64,000 bases of DNA from Pseudosulfitobacter pseudonitzschiae (GTDB taxonomy: Bacteria > Pseudomonadota > Alphaproteobacteria > Rhodobacterales > Rhodobacteraceae). The DNA is taken from the NCBI RefSeq assembly GCF_002222635.1, contig NZ_CP022415.1, positions 2,542,001 through 2,606,000 of the forward strand, written 5' to 3'. The notes below the pieces were generated by a model, which was not told where the DNA came from, did not search any database, and saw only the letters and a list, made by a program, of their open reading frames with translations. Below are positions 36,336 through 44,236 of the stretch, one piece after another (the stretch's first letter is position 1; the number at the start of each line of letters is the position of its first letter). Made by a program: the position numbers and the translations under genes.

Positions 36336-37769
36336 ATGACACGCATTCCACATGACACGACTTTCGGATCGGCCTGTGTGCGCACCAACGGTGTCGCCAA
36401 GCGTTTGCGCGGTTTTGTGCGTGACGATGACGGGTCGATGACAATTTTCGCCTGCTTCCTGTTGATGATGATGCTGCTGGTCGGTGGCATCGGCATCGAC
36501 CTGATGCGCAACGAAATGGAACGCACACGCCTCCAGAACACAATGGACCGCGCGGTGCTGGCCGCTGCGGATCTGGATCAGGAACTGTCCCCAGAAGCGG
36601 TTGTCACCGACTATTTCGAAAAATCGGGACTGGGAAGCTATCTGAACAGTGTCACCGTTAACGAGGGTTTGAACTTTCGCACCGTTACGGCAAATGCCTC
36701 AACCAAATCGCCGACCCGCTTTATGCGGCTGATGGGCGTGCCCGAATTGCACGTCCCCGCTGTGGGTCAGGCCAGCGAACGCATCGCCAACGTCGAAATT
36801 TCGCTGGTGCTCGATATTTCCGGCTCGATGGCATCGAACAGCAAGATCTACAACCTGCGCAACGCAGCTTCGGTCTTTGTCGACACGGTGATCCGCCCCG
36901 AAACCGAAGATCTGGTGTCGCTGTCACTGGTGCCCTATTCCGAACACGTGAACGTGGGTGAAGCCATCTTTAACGAGCTTTGGACCAGACATATCCATAA
37001 CTTTTCCCATTGCCTGGAAATTCCGGATGCGGAATTCAGCAACGCCTCATTCAATCTGTCGCGCCGCTATGACCAGATGCAGCACTTTCAGTGGAACTAT
37101 GACGGGCGCAACAACGACCGATCGGATACGGTTTGCCCGCGCTATAGCTACGAAACAGTCACACCGCTCAGCCAGAACGCCTACCAGCTGAAACAGCAAA
37201 TCAGCCAGTTCCAGCCGCGCGCCGGTACGTCGATCTTTCTGGGCATGAAGTGGGCCACCGCCCTGCTGGACCCTTCGTTTCGCCCAGTGGTCACCAGCCT
37301 TATCGGGAAAAACGATATCGACAGCGAATTTACAGGGCGTCCGGTTTCCTATGACGATATCGAAACGCTGAAAACCATCATTCTGATGACGGACGGCAAG
37401 AACGACCGCTCGAACCGCATCGCCGACTGGGCATATGATTCAAGCAGCGACTACGTGCATTGGAACAACTACAACTTTAACTGGTACCTCAGCCGATACG
37501 TCAACAGCCGCGATTACCGCTACTACTACGAGTCGAACCATTACACCGCTACGCAAGGTGACTATCTGCTGGACAACATTTGCGACGCCGCCAAGGACAA
37601 AGGCATCGTGATCTGGGCCATCGGGTTCGAGGTCGACGAACACGGCGCCAATGAAATGAAGAACTGCGCGTCGACACCCAGCCACTTCTTCCGGGTTGAG
37701 GGCGTCGAGATCACCGAAGCGTTCAAGGCCATTGCCCGCACCATCAACCAATTGAGGCTGACACAATGA
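36336..37769 (+). CDS. TadG-like pilus assembly protein with von Willebrand A domain
   Basis: 477 residues from the ATG at 36336. After a basic lead (RFVRDDDGSMTIFACF) comes one membrane helix, the pseudopilin-like Tad N-terminal segment. A vWA domain begins near residue 150 with the metal-binding DISGSMASNS motif and later ILMTDGKND. A large Tyr/Asn-rich insert (about 365-410) precedes the last vWA strands. Such TadG proteins sit at the inner membrane and periplasm of Flp/Tad pilus machines or act as surface adhesion factors. The start codon is not certain because the ribosome site is weak. First of three overlapping genes. Confidence 0.82.
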   Translation: MTRIPHDTTFGSACVRTNGVAKRLRGFVRDDDGSMTIFACFLLMMMLLVGGIGIDLMRNEMERTRLQNTMDRAVLAAADLDQELSPEAVVTDYFEKSGLGSYLNSVTVNEGLNFRTVTANASTKSPTRFMRLMGVPELHVPAVGQASERIANVEISLVLDISGSMASNSKIYNLRNAASVFVDTVIRPETEDLVSLSLVPYSEHVNVGEAIFNELWTRHIHNFSHCLEIPDAEFSNASFNLSRRYDQMQHFQWNYDGRNNDRSDTVCPRYSYETVTPLSQNAYQLKQQISQFQPRAGTSIFLGMKWATALLDPSFRPVVTSLIGKNDIDSEFTGRPVSYDDIETLKTIILMTDGKNDRSNRIADWAYDSSSDYVHWNNYNFNWYLSRYVNSRDYRYYYESNHYTATQGDYLLDNICDAAKDKGIVIWAIGFEVDEHGANEMKNCASTPSHFFRVEGVEITEAFKAIARTINQLRLTQ

Positions 37770-38302
37770 TGCGCGTCATGAAAAAGGGGCTGCGCAAGTT
37801 CCGGAAGGACGAAAGCGGGTTCATGGTTGTCGAATTCGCGCTTGCGATCCCGCTGATCTTTACCATGTTCATGACCTCGGTCGAACTGGGCATCTACACC
37901 ACCCGCCAGATGTTTCTGGACCGCGGCATGGAGATGACCATTCGTCTGGTCCGCTTGAACACAGCAAGGCAATACACCCACAACGAACTCAAAGACATGA
38001 TTTGCGAATTCTCCGGCTTTCTGCCTGATTGCAACACCCGTTTGCGGTTGGAAATGAACGAAGTGAACATGCGGGCCTTTACCGGCTTTCAGGGCACTGC
38101 CGATTGCGTTGACACATCCGAGCCGATCACCCCCCTGCGCACCTTCTCGCGCGGGTCGGACCATTCGGTCATGCTGATGCGCGGGTGCTATATGTTTGAT
38201 CCGGTGTTCCGCCTGACCGGCTTGGGTGAAGGCTTTACCAAAAATGGTGCAGGCCATGCCAAAATGGTCAGTGTTGCCGCCTTTGTTCAGGAGCCGCGCT
38301 AA
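37766..38302 (+). CDS. TadE-family minor pseudopilin-like protein
   Basis: A 178-residue protein starting in the overlap ATGATG with the previous stop. The N terminus has a basic stretch, then DESGFMVVEFALAIPLIFTMFMTS: the Gly-x4-Glu pattern and hydrophobic helix of TadE/F pseudopilins processed by a TadV-type peptidase. The C-terminal domain is periplasmic with Cys residues near 83, 92, 117 and 147. It is probably a minor component of a Tad pilus. Overlaps the next gene by one base. Confidence 0.83.
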   Translation: MMRVMKKGLRKFRKDESGFMVVEFALAIPLIFTMFMTSVELGIYTTRQMFLDRGMEMTIRLVRLNTARQYTHNELKDMICEFSGFLPDCNTRLRLEMNEVNMRAFTGFQGTADCVDTSEPITPLRTFSRGSDHSVMLMRGCYMFDPVFRLTGLGEGFTKNGAGHAKMVSVAAFVQEPR

Positions 38303-38862
38303 TGTCCGTCCGTTCCCCCTTCCGCTGGTTGCGCCGCTTTGCGCGCGACGAAGACGGCAACGTCGCCATCGAGACGATCATCATCATTCCGATCCTGTTC
38401 TGGGCCTATCTCAGCATGTTCGCGATCTTTGATGCCTATCGTCAGCACGCGCTGAACGAAAAGGCCGCCTTTACCATCGGTGACATGATCTCGCGGCAAA
38501 CGACGCCCTTGGACAATGCCTATCTGGATGGAAGCCGCGCGTTGCTGAAATACCTGACCCGCAACCGGGGTCAGGATCCGTCCATTCGAGTCACGTCGGT
38601 TAAATATGACGCCGACAATGACATCTACAAACTTGACTGGTCACACACACGCGGCGACGCTGTCACGCCACTCAGCAACACGGATGTCAAAAACTGGCAC
38701 AACCGTCTGCCCGTGATGCTGCACAACGAACGTATCGTCGTAGTCGAAACATTCGTCTACTATGATCCGCCATTCAACACGGGCCTGAAAACCCGGACGA
38801 TCACCAATTTTATCTTCACCCGCCCGCGCTATACCCCACAGGTGCTTTGGGCAGGCAGCTAA
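38302..38862 (+). CDS. TadE-family minor pseudopilin-like protein
   Basis: A 186-residue protein beginning on the last base of the previous stop (TAATG). DEDGNVAIETIIIIPILFWAYLS near residue 17 shows the same Gly-x4-Glu-hydrophobic layout as its neighbour. The rest is a soluble domain, largely without cysteine, ending PQVLWAGS. It probably works with the other two as the TadE/F/G set. The motor, secretin and prepilin genes are not in the window, so this is an orphan or split locus. Confidence 0.83.
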   Translation: MSVRSPFRWLRRFARDEDGNVAIETIIIIPILFWAYLSMFAIFDAYRQHALNEKAAFTIGDMISRQTTPLDNAYLDGSRALLKYLTRNRGQDPSIRVTSVKYDADNDIYKLDWSHTRGDAVTPLSNTDVKNWHNRLPVMLHNERIVVVETFVYYDPPFNTGLKTRTITNFIFTRPRYTPQVLWAGS

Positions 38863-38871
38863 GACGCTCGC

Positions 38872-39369
38872 TTACGTCTGATTGCCCATGTCGCGTTGGG
38901 CCACTTTGATCGCGATAATCTCGGACACGGATTTCGACTGCGATCCCGGCGTCATGCCCCCCACACCGATCCGGCGTCCGATGCGCCACCAAAGACCCGG
39001 CTGCCATGTGCGCGGTCCGGGGCTTTTGGTTGTCAGCAGAAACCCGTTCGACGGCTTGAACGCGAAAAAACCACGGTCGATGCTTTCGATGTCTTCAATG
39101 GTGGCAAGCACGTTGCCTGCAGTATCGCACAATTCGGTTTCGGTCAGCACAACGGTGTGCCGTGTGGCGTGCCACATGCGCAAACCCAGCCACAGCGATG
39201 CGGCCCCTATCACCAACAGGAACAGCTGCCATCCCAGCGGAGGCGGCTGGAAAATGGCTAAATAGATCAGCAGCAGCCCCAGCATCGCCACCGACAACAC
39301 GCCGATGATGCGCCGCCCGAATGAGGCAGATACTGCGGCCAGAACGTCGTCTGGATTGATGTCTTGCAT
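38872..39369 (-). CDS. membrane protein of unknown function
   Basis: 165 residues with two membrane helices (about 22-40 and 46-64), then a soluble part with TRHTVVLTETELCDTAGNVLATIEDIESIDRG-type beta strands, similar in outline to the PH-like bacterial domains that follow paired helices. No named family is recognised. It converges on the TadE-like gene nine bases away and lies 56 bases downstream of the dehydrogenase gene on the same strand. Confidence 0.75.
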   Translation of the reverse strand: MQDINPDDVLAAVSASFGRRIIGVLSVAMLGLLLIYLAIFQPPPLGWQLFLLVIGAASLWLGLRMWHATRHTVVLTETELCDTAGNVLATIEDIESIDRGFFAFKPSNGFLLTTKSPGPRTWQPGLWWRIGRRIGVGGMTPGSQSKSVSEIIAIKVAQRDMGNQT

Positions 39370-39425
39370 GTTGGGTTCCCCGCGTTTGGACCCTTTTGCA
39401 TGTGCAGATGGTGCGGGGCAAGCTG

Positions 39426-40370
39426 TCAGTGACGGCGTGGCACCTCATAACCGCGCTCTTCCAGCTCGTCGTCGATCAGTTCTTGCGGGAAACCGTCGGC
39501 CAGAATACGCAGCCCCGTCGCCTCTTCCAGCCGTTCAATCATGCGATCAGACTGCGCCCGCGCGCCATAGCGGGCTTGCCCGTCGGTCATCATCCCGATC
39601 ATCAACGGAGAGATTTCCAGCGGCACGCCTGCGTCATCTGCCAGCTTTTGAAACAGGCCAATGTCTTTCTGGATCAGGTCCATCGTAAAATTCACATCGC
39701 GCGAGCCCGACAAGATCAGCTGGCTTTCGGTTTCATGCACAAAGCTGTTGCCCGACGACATGGCGATCGCCTCATAGGTCAGCCCCAGATCAACGCCAGA
39801 CGCCTTCATCACCGTCAGCGCCTCGCATAGGGTCAGCAGATTGGCCGTGGCCAGATAGTTGGTCATCACCTTCAACGTCGATGCTGTGCCGATCTCGCCC
39901 ACATGAAGGATGCGCCGGCCCATATAGGTCAGCACCGGCAGCACCCGTTCGAATGTGCCACGGTCGCAGCCCGCATAGATCGAAATATTGCCTGTATCTG
40001 CACGGTGGCATCCGCCCGACACGGGGCAATCAACCGCTTTGCCGCCTTGTGCGGCCACCAGACCGGCAAGGCGCTTGATCTCGGACGCATCGGTCGTGGA
40101 CATCTCGATCCAGATCTTTCCCTCGCTGACCTGCGGCAACATCTCTTGCACCACCGCCGCCGATGCTGCAGGCGAGGGCAGACAAGTGATGACAGCATCG
40201 CAATCGCGCATCATTTGCGCAGGGTCGTGCCCTGCGATGGCCCCGTCCGCCACCTTTTGCGCCACCAAGGTGGAATCCAGATCATGCACCACCACGTTCT
40301 GACCGTTGCGGATCAAACTGCCCGCCAATTTGCCACCCACATTGCCCAGACCGATAAACCCGATTTTCAT
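39426..40370 (-). CDS. NAD(P)-dependent beta-hydroxyacid dehydrogenase
   Basis: 314 residues from the ATG at 40370, giving the classic MKIGFIGLGNVGGKLA nucleotide-binding start. DCPVSGGCHRADTG (about 120) is the substrate motif, and the catalytic lysine is in STLKVMTNYL (about 170). These mark the 3-hydroxyisobutyrate/tartronate semialdehyde reductase family; the exact substrate is unknown. A longer reading upstream covers non-conserved residues. A 414-bp region separates it from the divergent MarR gene. Confidence 0.9.
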   Translation of the reverse strand: MKIGFIGLGNVGGKLAGSLIRNGQNVVVHDLDSTLVAQKVADGAIAGHDPAQMMRDCDAVITCLPSPAASAAVVQEMLPQVSEGKIWIEMSTTDASEIKRLAGLVAAQGGKAVDCPVSGGCHRADTGNISIYAGCDRGTFERVLPVLTYMGRRILHVGEIGTASTLKVMTNYLATANLLTLCEALTVMKASGVDLGLTYEAIAMSSGNSFVHETESQLILSGSRDVNFTMDLIQKDIGLFQKLADDAGVPLEISPLMIGMMTDGQARYGARAQSDRMIERLEEATGLRILADGFPQELIDDELEERGYEVPRRH

Positions 40371-40784
40371 ACTCAAGCTCCCTGTTTTGAGAACTGTCCC
40401 CGCCCGATCCCATCCTGTCCGTTTCAATTGCGACATCTGACTAACGATTCAACTGCCGTGACCAATCTGACCGGAGGCGCTGTACCAACAGCCCGCCGAA
40501 GTGTTACTGATGCTGCGCAACACTGCAGATGCAGAAACGATCCTTGTTTCGGGTTTCTCCGAAACACAGCGCCCAATAACGGAATGTTAGCAGCAGGCGG
40601 AATATTGCCTCAGAAACCGTTTCGCCGGACCAAGCTGGAAGCGACGCGCGAGAACACTATCTTTCGCACTCCTAATAGTTGCGATGTTCCAAAGGATCCG
40701 AATGATTAACTATTTCCATATCGCGGTAACCTACAACAAAGCTGTCCCCCAAATGGCCCCTTGTTCTTGCCAAGGTCTACCAAA
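40371..40784. promoter_or_regulatory. divergent intergenic region with repeated GAAAC/GTTTC elements
   Basis: 414 bp with no supportable gene. Between 40533 and 40623 the 5-mer GAAAC or its complement GTTTC occurs six times, forming overlapping dyads such as GTTTC-TCC-GAAAC (40553-40565) and GAAAC-C-GTTTC (40613-40623). They lie 160-250 bases upstream of the MarR start and could be operator repeats. The MarR-proximal part is AT-richer. Confidence 0.4.
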
Positions 40785-41258
40785 ATGACCGGGGCCCCGA
40801 CATCCAGAACCACGGTGGCGGCTGCCATCTTGATGGAACGGTTGATCCGTGACGCCTATCCTGCGCGTCACTCGTCAGAAATTCAGCCGTTGCAGTGGTC
40901 CATCCTGCGGTATCTGGCCCGCGTGCCCGAAGACCAGCGGCAACTCAGCCGCATCGCGCCGTTCCTGAACCTGACCGCAGCCCCCGTTGCCCGCGCCCTG
41001 ACGACGCTGGCGCAAAGAGGTATGCTTACGCAGCGCGTCAGCGAAACCGACAGCCGGATCAAGACGATAACCCTGACGGAATTAGGGGTTGATGCCTTGC
41101 GCCAAGATCCTATCATCTCAGTAGCTTCACGAATTGATACCTTACCCGAGAATGAGCGGAGGGACTTTATCAAGTCCATCCGGTCGATCGCATTGGGCGT
41201 GACACACCCTCCCAAACCAGTGGATGATGACAGTGCCGACACAGATACTTTTAGTTGA
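40785..41258 (+). CDS. MarR-family transcriptional regulator
   Basis: 157 residues from the ATG at 40785. The winged helix is at about 38-105, with LQWSILRYLARV, LSRIAPFLNLTAAPVARALTTLAQRGML as recognition helix region, and the wing SETDSRIKTITLTELG. The N-terminal and C-terminal helices should form the dimer interface. The Asp/Ser-rich end DDDSADTDTFS is unusual because it is read over the start of the next gene: the receiver gene begins 35 bases before this stop in another frame. This suggests coupled expression of the two regulators. Confidence 0.88.
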   Translation: MTGAPTSRTTVAAAILMERLIRDAYPARHSSEIQPLQWSILRYLARVPEDQRQLSRIAPFLNLTAAPVARALTTLAQRGMLTQRVSETDSRIKTITLTELGVDALRQDPIISVASRIDTLPENERRDFIKSIRSIALGVTHPPKPVDDDSADTDTFS

Positions 41259-41607
41259 AGATGATCCCGCCGTTCGCAGTCTGATTGTAAAATTTCTGAC
41301 ACAGGGTGGCGCAGACGTACACGAGGCTGACAGCCCCGATCAGGCCCGAAAAGTGCTGGCGGAACGAACCGACATCGACCTCGCAATTCTCGATTTCTGG
41401 CTGGGAAATGACAATGCAGTCGGATTGATGGACGACCTTCACTCCGATCTGAAAGGCATTCCAATCATTATTATTTCCGGCGGAAACCCTGCCACGGACC
41501 TTGAGACAACCCAAGCCATTGCCGACATCAGCGGTGCGGTCGCATTCGTGCAAAAACCGTTCCTCAGGGCGGAACTATTGAGCGCAGTTGCCGCTGCGTT
41601 GCGTTAA
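41224..41607 (+). CDS. single-domain response regulator (receiver)
   Basis: A 127-residue stand-alone receiver. Key residues are present: acidic pair in LLVEDDP, phosphoacceptor Asp in LAILDFWLG (near 57), Ser/Thr switch in IIIISGG, and Lys in VQKPF. No output domain follows, so it should act through protein contacts or as a phosphate sink, like DivK or CheY. Two adjacent Met codons (41224 and 41227) are possible starts; neither has a clear ribosome site, and it is probably translated by coupling from the overlapping MarR gene. Its stop lies inside a CtrA-like site. Confidence 0.92.
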   Translation: MMTVPTQILLVEDDPAVRSLIVKFLTQGGADVHEADSPDQARKVLAERTDIDLAILDFWLGNDNAVGLMDDLHSDLKGIPIIIISGGNPATDLETTQAIADISGAVAFVQKPFLRAELLSAVAAALR

Positions 41608-41620
41608 CTTTTTGTTAACG
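41602..41620. promoter_or_regulatory. perfect CtrA-type site and dyad
   Basis: TTAA at 41604-41607, seven bases, then TTAAC at 41615-41619 matches the full CtrA consensus TTAA-N7-TTAA(C). It is also a perfect dyad, CGTTAAC-TTTTT-GTTAACG. It overlaps the receiver stop codon and lies about 85 bases before the small gene at 41705. Confidence 0.55.
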
Positions 41621-41655
41621 AATTGCCCCACCGTCACACTTTTGCCTTGATTTGG

Positions 41656-41668
41656 TTGCTAGTAGCAA
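41656..41668. promoter_or_regulatory. palindrome in the promoter region of the small gene
   Basis: TTGCTA-G-TAGCAA, perfect 6-bp arms, lies 37 bases upstream of the 41705 start, a common operator position near -10 to +1. The bound regulator is unknown. Confidence 0.35.
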
Positions 41669-41704
41669 TAAGTTACTAAAAACACTGGTTGAAAGGTCAA
41701 GGTT

Positions 41705-41911
41705 ATGAGTGGTCGCGCCGAGGATGCGGTTTCTGAAGCGAAACAAGTGATGTCAGACCTTGCCGGATATCTTCGGGCAGTCCGGTATGATTTGCCAGCA
41801 GGATCGGGCGTCGAGCTTGAGACATTGGCACAGCGGCTTGAAGTGATTGCACGCGATTGTCAGGATGAAACAACGTTCACTCGCCCAAAGCTCTACTGCG
41901 TAAAGGGTTAA
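41705..41911 (+). CDS. small protein of unknown function
   Basis: 68 residues, ATG at 41705 preceded by a weak GGTCAAGG site. The protein is mostly helical and charged (EDAVSEAKQVMSDLAGYL, then VELETLAQRLEVIARDC) with two Cys residues and no membrane segment. Coding is supported by its size, its start context and the promoter-like region with a CtrA-type site and a palindrome upstream, not by homology known to me. No function is assigned. Confidence 0.6.
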   Translation: MSGRAEDAVSEAKQVMSDLAGYLRAVRYDLPAGSGVELETLAQRLEVIARDCQDETTFTRPKLYCVKG

Positions 41912-42566
41912 ACCCTTTTTGATGACCTTCCGAACGACGCCGCTGTCCAAAGCCGCGTCGTCCACACAACTGATCACCCCGACGAATTGCCCAAAGCGCC
42001 GCACATACCGTGTCGGTGCATTTTTTTTGCCCTATTTCCTCGTAGGTGCCCACGCCGAGGGCCAATCCGTTTTATATGGGGCGGCGGCATCTTGAAGACG
42101 CCCTTGCCGGTCCCATGACTGCGGGCACGCTGCGCAAAAGCTCGGGCACAGTAAAAAGCAATCCGAGCGACACTTTTATATGCGGCGGACGAAACCCCAA
42201 CACCAAAATAAAAAGGCCGCCCAAGGCAACCCATTCAAACTGTAGAAAATGTGGTAGTGGCGAACGACGCCGACCACATATAAATCAATTAGTTAGGTAG
42301 GATTATTCCCGCAAATGGACGTATGCAGAGTCAATCGGTTACAAGCCCAGTTCCCAATGTGTTCTCGTATCTTGTCAGGGTGGAAGATTTTTGGCGTGTG
42401 GGGGGATGTGCCAAGCGTTATCGATTTAACCATTACCTTTTAACCCCTTTTCAACGCCAAGGCTTTGCTGCACGTCGATGGCATTCCAACCTCTTGGTTG
42501 TTGCTTTCGAAACCGCTGCCGGGCAATGCTGTGGCACTTTGATTACACCAGCCGGGAGCCTCCAGT
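41912..42566. other. 655-bp gene-poor, AT-richer stretch
   Basis: No open frame here has convincing codon usage or a recognised product. Visible items: a weak stem followed by T8 near 42011-42032 that may end the 41705 transcript; a run of short A/T tracts (42170-42240); and the 10-mer GGTAGTGGCG shared with the tRNA-Arg edge. Base composition differs from the flanking core and may mark the left edge of the accessory segment. Confidence 0.5.
42253..42262. other. possible attachment-site remnant (weak)
   Basis: GGTAGTGGCG here repeats the sequence at 49760-49769 that runs into the CCA end of tRNA-Arg. Beyond the 10-mer the flanks match only partly. A ten-base match can arise by chance. Confidence 0.25.
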
Positions 42567-43370
42567 TTGTCCGATACCTACAAACGCCATCGCCGCAATC
42601 TCAAAGCTAACCTCGCGTATTACCTGCAGCCCGGACTTTCCAAGGCCCGGATCAAATCCTTTCTCTTCAAACTGATGCCGTACAAATCCGATGTGCCCTT
42701 GGTTCGCATCGGCGGTGCAGCCGACGGGGGCTATCTGGTGCCCGATGTGCTGGACGGTCTGGTGGCTTGCTTCTCTCCAGGCGTCAGCGAATCGATGGAT
42801 TTTGACATGGATATGATGAACCGAGGCGTTCCGTCTTTCATGGCCGATGCCTCGGTTGACGGATTGGTGGAAGACCACCCGCTTGCCACATTCGACAAAT
42901 TATTCATCGGTCCCAAAACAGATGGCGAATTCATTACGCTTGATGACTGGGTCGCGCGCTACGCTCCGAAGAGCGGTGATATGATATTGCAAATGGACAT
43001 CGAAGGGGCCGAATTTACGACCTTGCCAACGGTCAGCGACACCACATTATCTCGATTTCGCATCGTCGTGCTTGAACTGCACAATATGGGACGCGTGTTT
43101 CGCGCAGGTAAACTTGCAGAATACGAAGCGATGATGGACAAATTGTTATGTCATTACACTGTCGTCCACACTCATGTGAATAACTGCGCACCACTTGTCA
43201 CGGCTGCTGGCATCAACGTACCGCCGGTTCTTGAGCTAACCCTGCTCAGACATGATTTCGTCAAAAACGCGCAACTGCAAACCAACTTGCCGCATCCGTT
43301 AGATAAGCCCAACGTATCCAACCGTGAAGATTACACACTGCCTTCGGATTGGGCAGCATACAAAAGTTGA
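42567..43370 (+). CDS. FkbM-like SAM-dependent methyltransferase
   Basis: 267 residues from a TTG start, supported by GGGAG eight bases upstream and the lack of an earlier in-frame ATG. VRIGGAADGGYLVPD (about 46-60) and FSPGVSES resemble the sugar or peptide O-methyltransferase group, and DMILQMDIEGAEFTTLP (about 137-153) is the FkbM hallmark acidic motif. SAM-binding glycines are less regular than in classical members. It stands alone between two gene-poor stretches, possibly in a mobile segment; a surface-glycan substrate is only a guess. Confidence 0.75.
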   Translation: MSDTYKRHRRNLKANLAYYLQPGLSKARIKSFLFKLMPYKSDVPLVRIGGAADGGYLVPDVLDGLVACFSPGVSESMDFDMDMMNRGVPSFMADASVDGLVEDHPLATFDKLFIGPKTDGEFITLDDWVARYAPKSGDMILQMDIEGAEFTTLPTVSDTTLSRFRIVVLELHNMGRVFRAGKLAEYEAMMDKLLCHYTVVHTHVNNCAPLVTAAGINVPPVLELTLLRHDFVKNAQLQTNLPHPLDKPNVSNREDYTLPSDWAAYKS

Positions 43371-43747
43371 TGGCAACCGGCTTCACCACGGCCTCCCCCA
43401 TATCAAGTACCCTGCGATACGTCGCCGCCCAGAAGAAGAAAACAACAACCATTTCCCAACAAAACCCTGAATTCACCCGCAAAATAGCGGGCAAGCATGG
43501 CTTTTCGGGAAACGCCTTTACCCCGATAATTGGTACCTATGCCCCGTCTGGGGCAATGTCACGAACGTAAAAAAACCGACCGCGTGAACGGTCGGGCTGG
43601 GATTGAGATACGGCTGCGGTTCGATGGCAGAATATCAGTGCAGGCATCACTGCCCGAGGCAAAGCGGCTCTGCGCGGTTGGCGTGTCGCCGAACGCATGC
43701 CGTCAGCCCAACATGACGGCGCGTCCGGCAACAATAACTAAAAAGTC
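43371..43747. other. gene-poor stretch holding the terminator of the leftward MFS operon
   Basis: 377 bp without a supportable gene. It holds TGCCCC-GTCT-GGGGCA at 43540-43555 and the minus-strand terminator at 43569-43595. Short frames on either strand lack recognisable products. Confidence 0.5.
43569..43595 (-). terminator. rho-independent terminator, leftward
   Basis: On the minus strand CCGACCG-TTCACG-CGGTCGG is followed by seven T. It is about 150 bases downstream of the DUF2938 stop and should end the MFS-DUF2938 transcript. Confidence 0.85.
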
Positions 43748-44236
43748 TCAGACTAAGGCGGACCAGCACCTTCCCGCCAGCCAGATGCCTGCGCCGAAAC
43801 TGAGATGTGCCACCAGGCTTTTCAGGCGCGATATACCCGGACGAGGTGTACAACGTGCAGCCAGTCCAGCCCCCATGCCCGGCTGAAGGACGAGAAATGG
43901 TGCCAATACGGTCAGCGCACCGAACGCAAGCGCCGGCACGAGACGAGGAACTGCAGACGAGCCCTCTCCGGTCCAGATCAGGAACACGGCAGTGAACACG
44001 ATCCCGATCAGATAATGCAAGCACCAGCCGATCGGCTTTTCGCCTCCGACCGTCGGGCTCTTGGTAATCGGACGATGGAACACTTGCCCCCGCGTGAGGT
44101 AGACGAACCAGCGTCCGACAAGGGCATAGTTGAGCGGTTGAATGCCTAGGCCGCGTTTCAGGATCACCGCCACCAAGTCCATGACCAATGTGGCGCCGAT
44201 ACCGACGACAACAGCGTCGAGAAGCGTGTCACCCAT
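43748..44236 (-). CDS. DUF2938 family membrane protein
   Basis: 162 residues with four predicted membrane helices (VVVGIGATLVMDLVAVIL near the start, then about 65-85, 95-115 and 138-158) and a conserved loop with WFVYLTRGQVFHRPI and KPIGWCLHYLIG. This pattern fits the DUF2938 family. Function is not known. Its start overlaps the MFS stop by eight bases, so the two are expressed together under MerR control. Confidence 0.82.
   Translation of the reverse strand: MGDTLLDAVVVGIGATLVMDLVAVILKRGLGIQPLNYALVGRWFVYLTRGQVFHRPITKSPTVGGEKPIGWCLHYLIGIVFTAVFLIWTGEGSSAVPRLVPALAFGALTVLAPFLVLQPGMGAGLAARCTPRPGISRLKSLVAHLSFGAGIWLAGRCWSALV

Noticed and set aside
42046-42300. 84-codon basic open frame from a GTG
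   Set aside because: Composition is not protein-like and there is no ribosome site.
42323-42610. 95-codon open frame before the FkbM gene
   Set aside because: No ribosome site, no recognised content, and it runs over the start of the supported gene.
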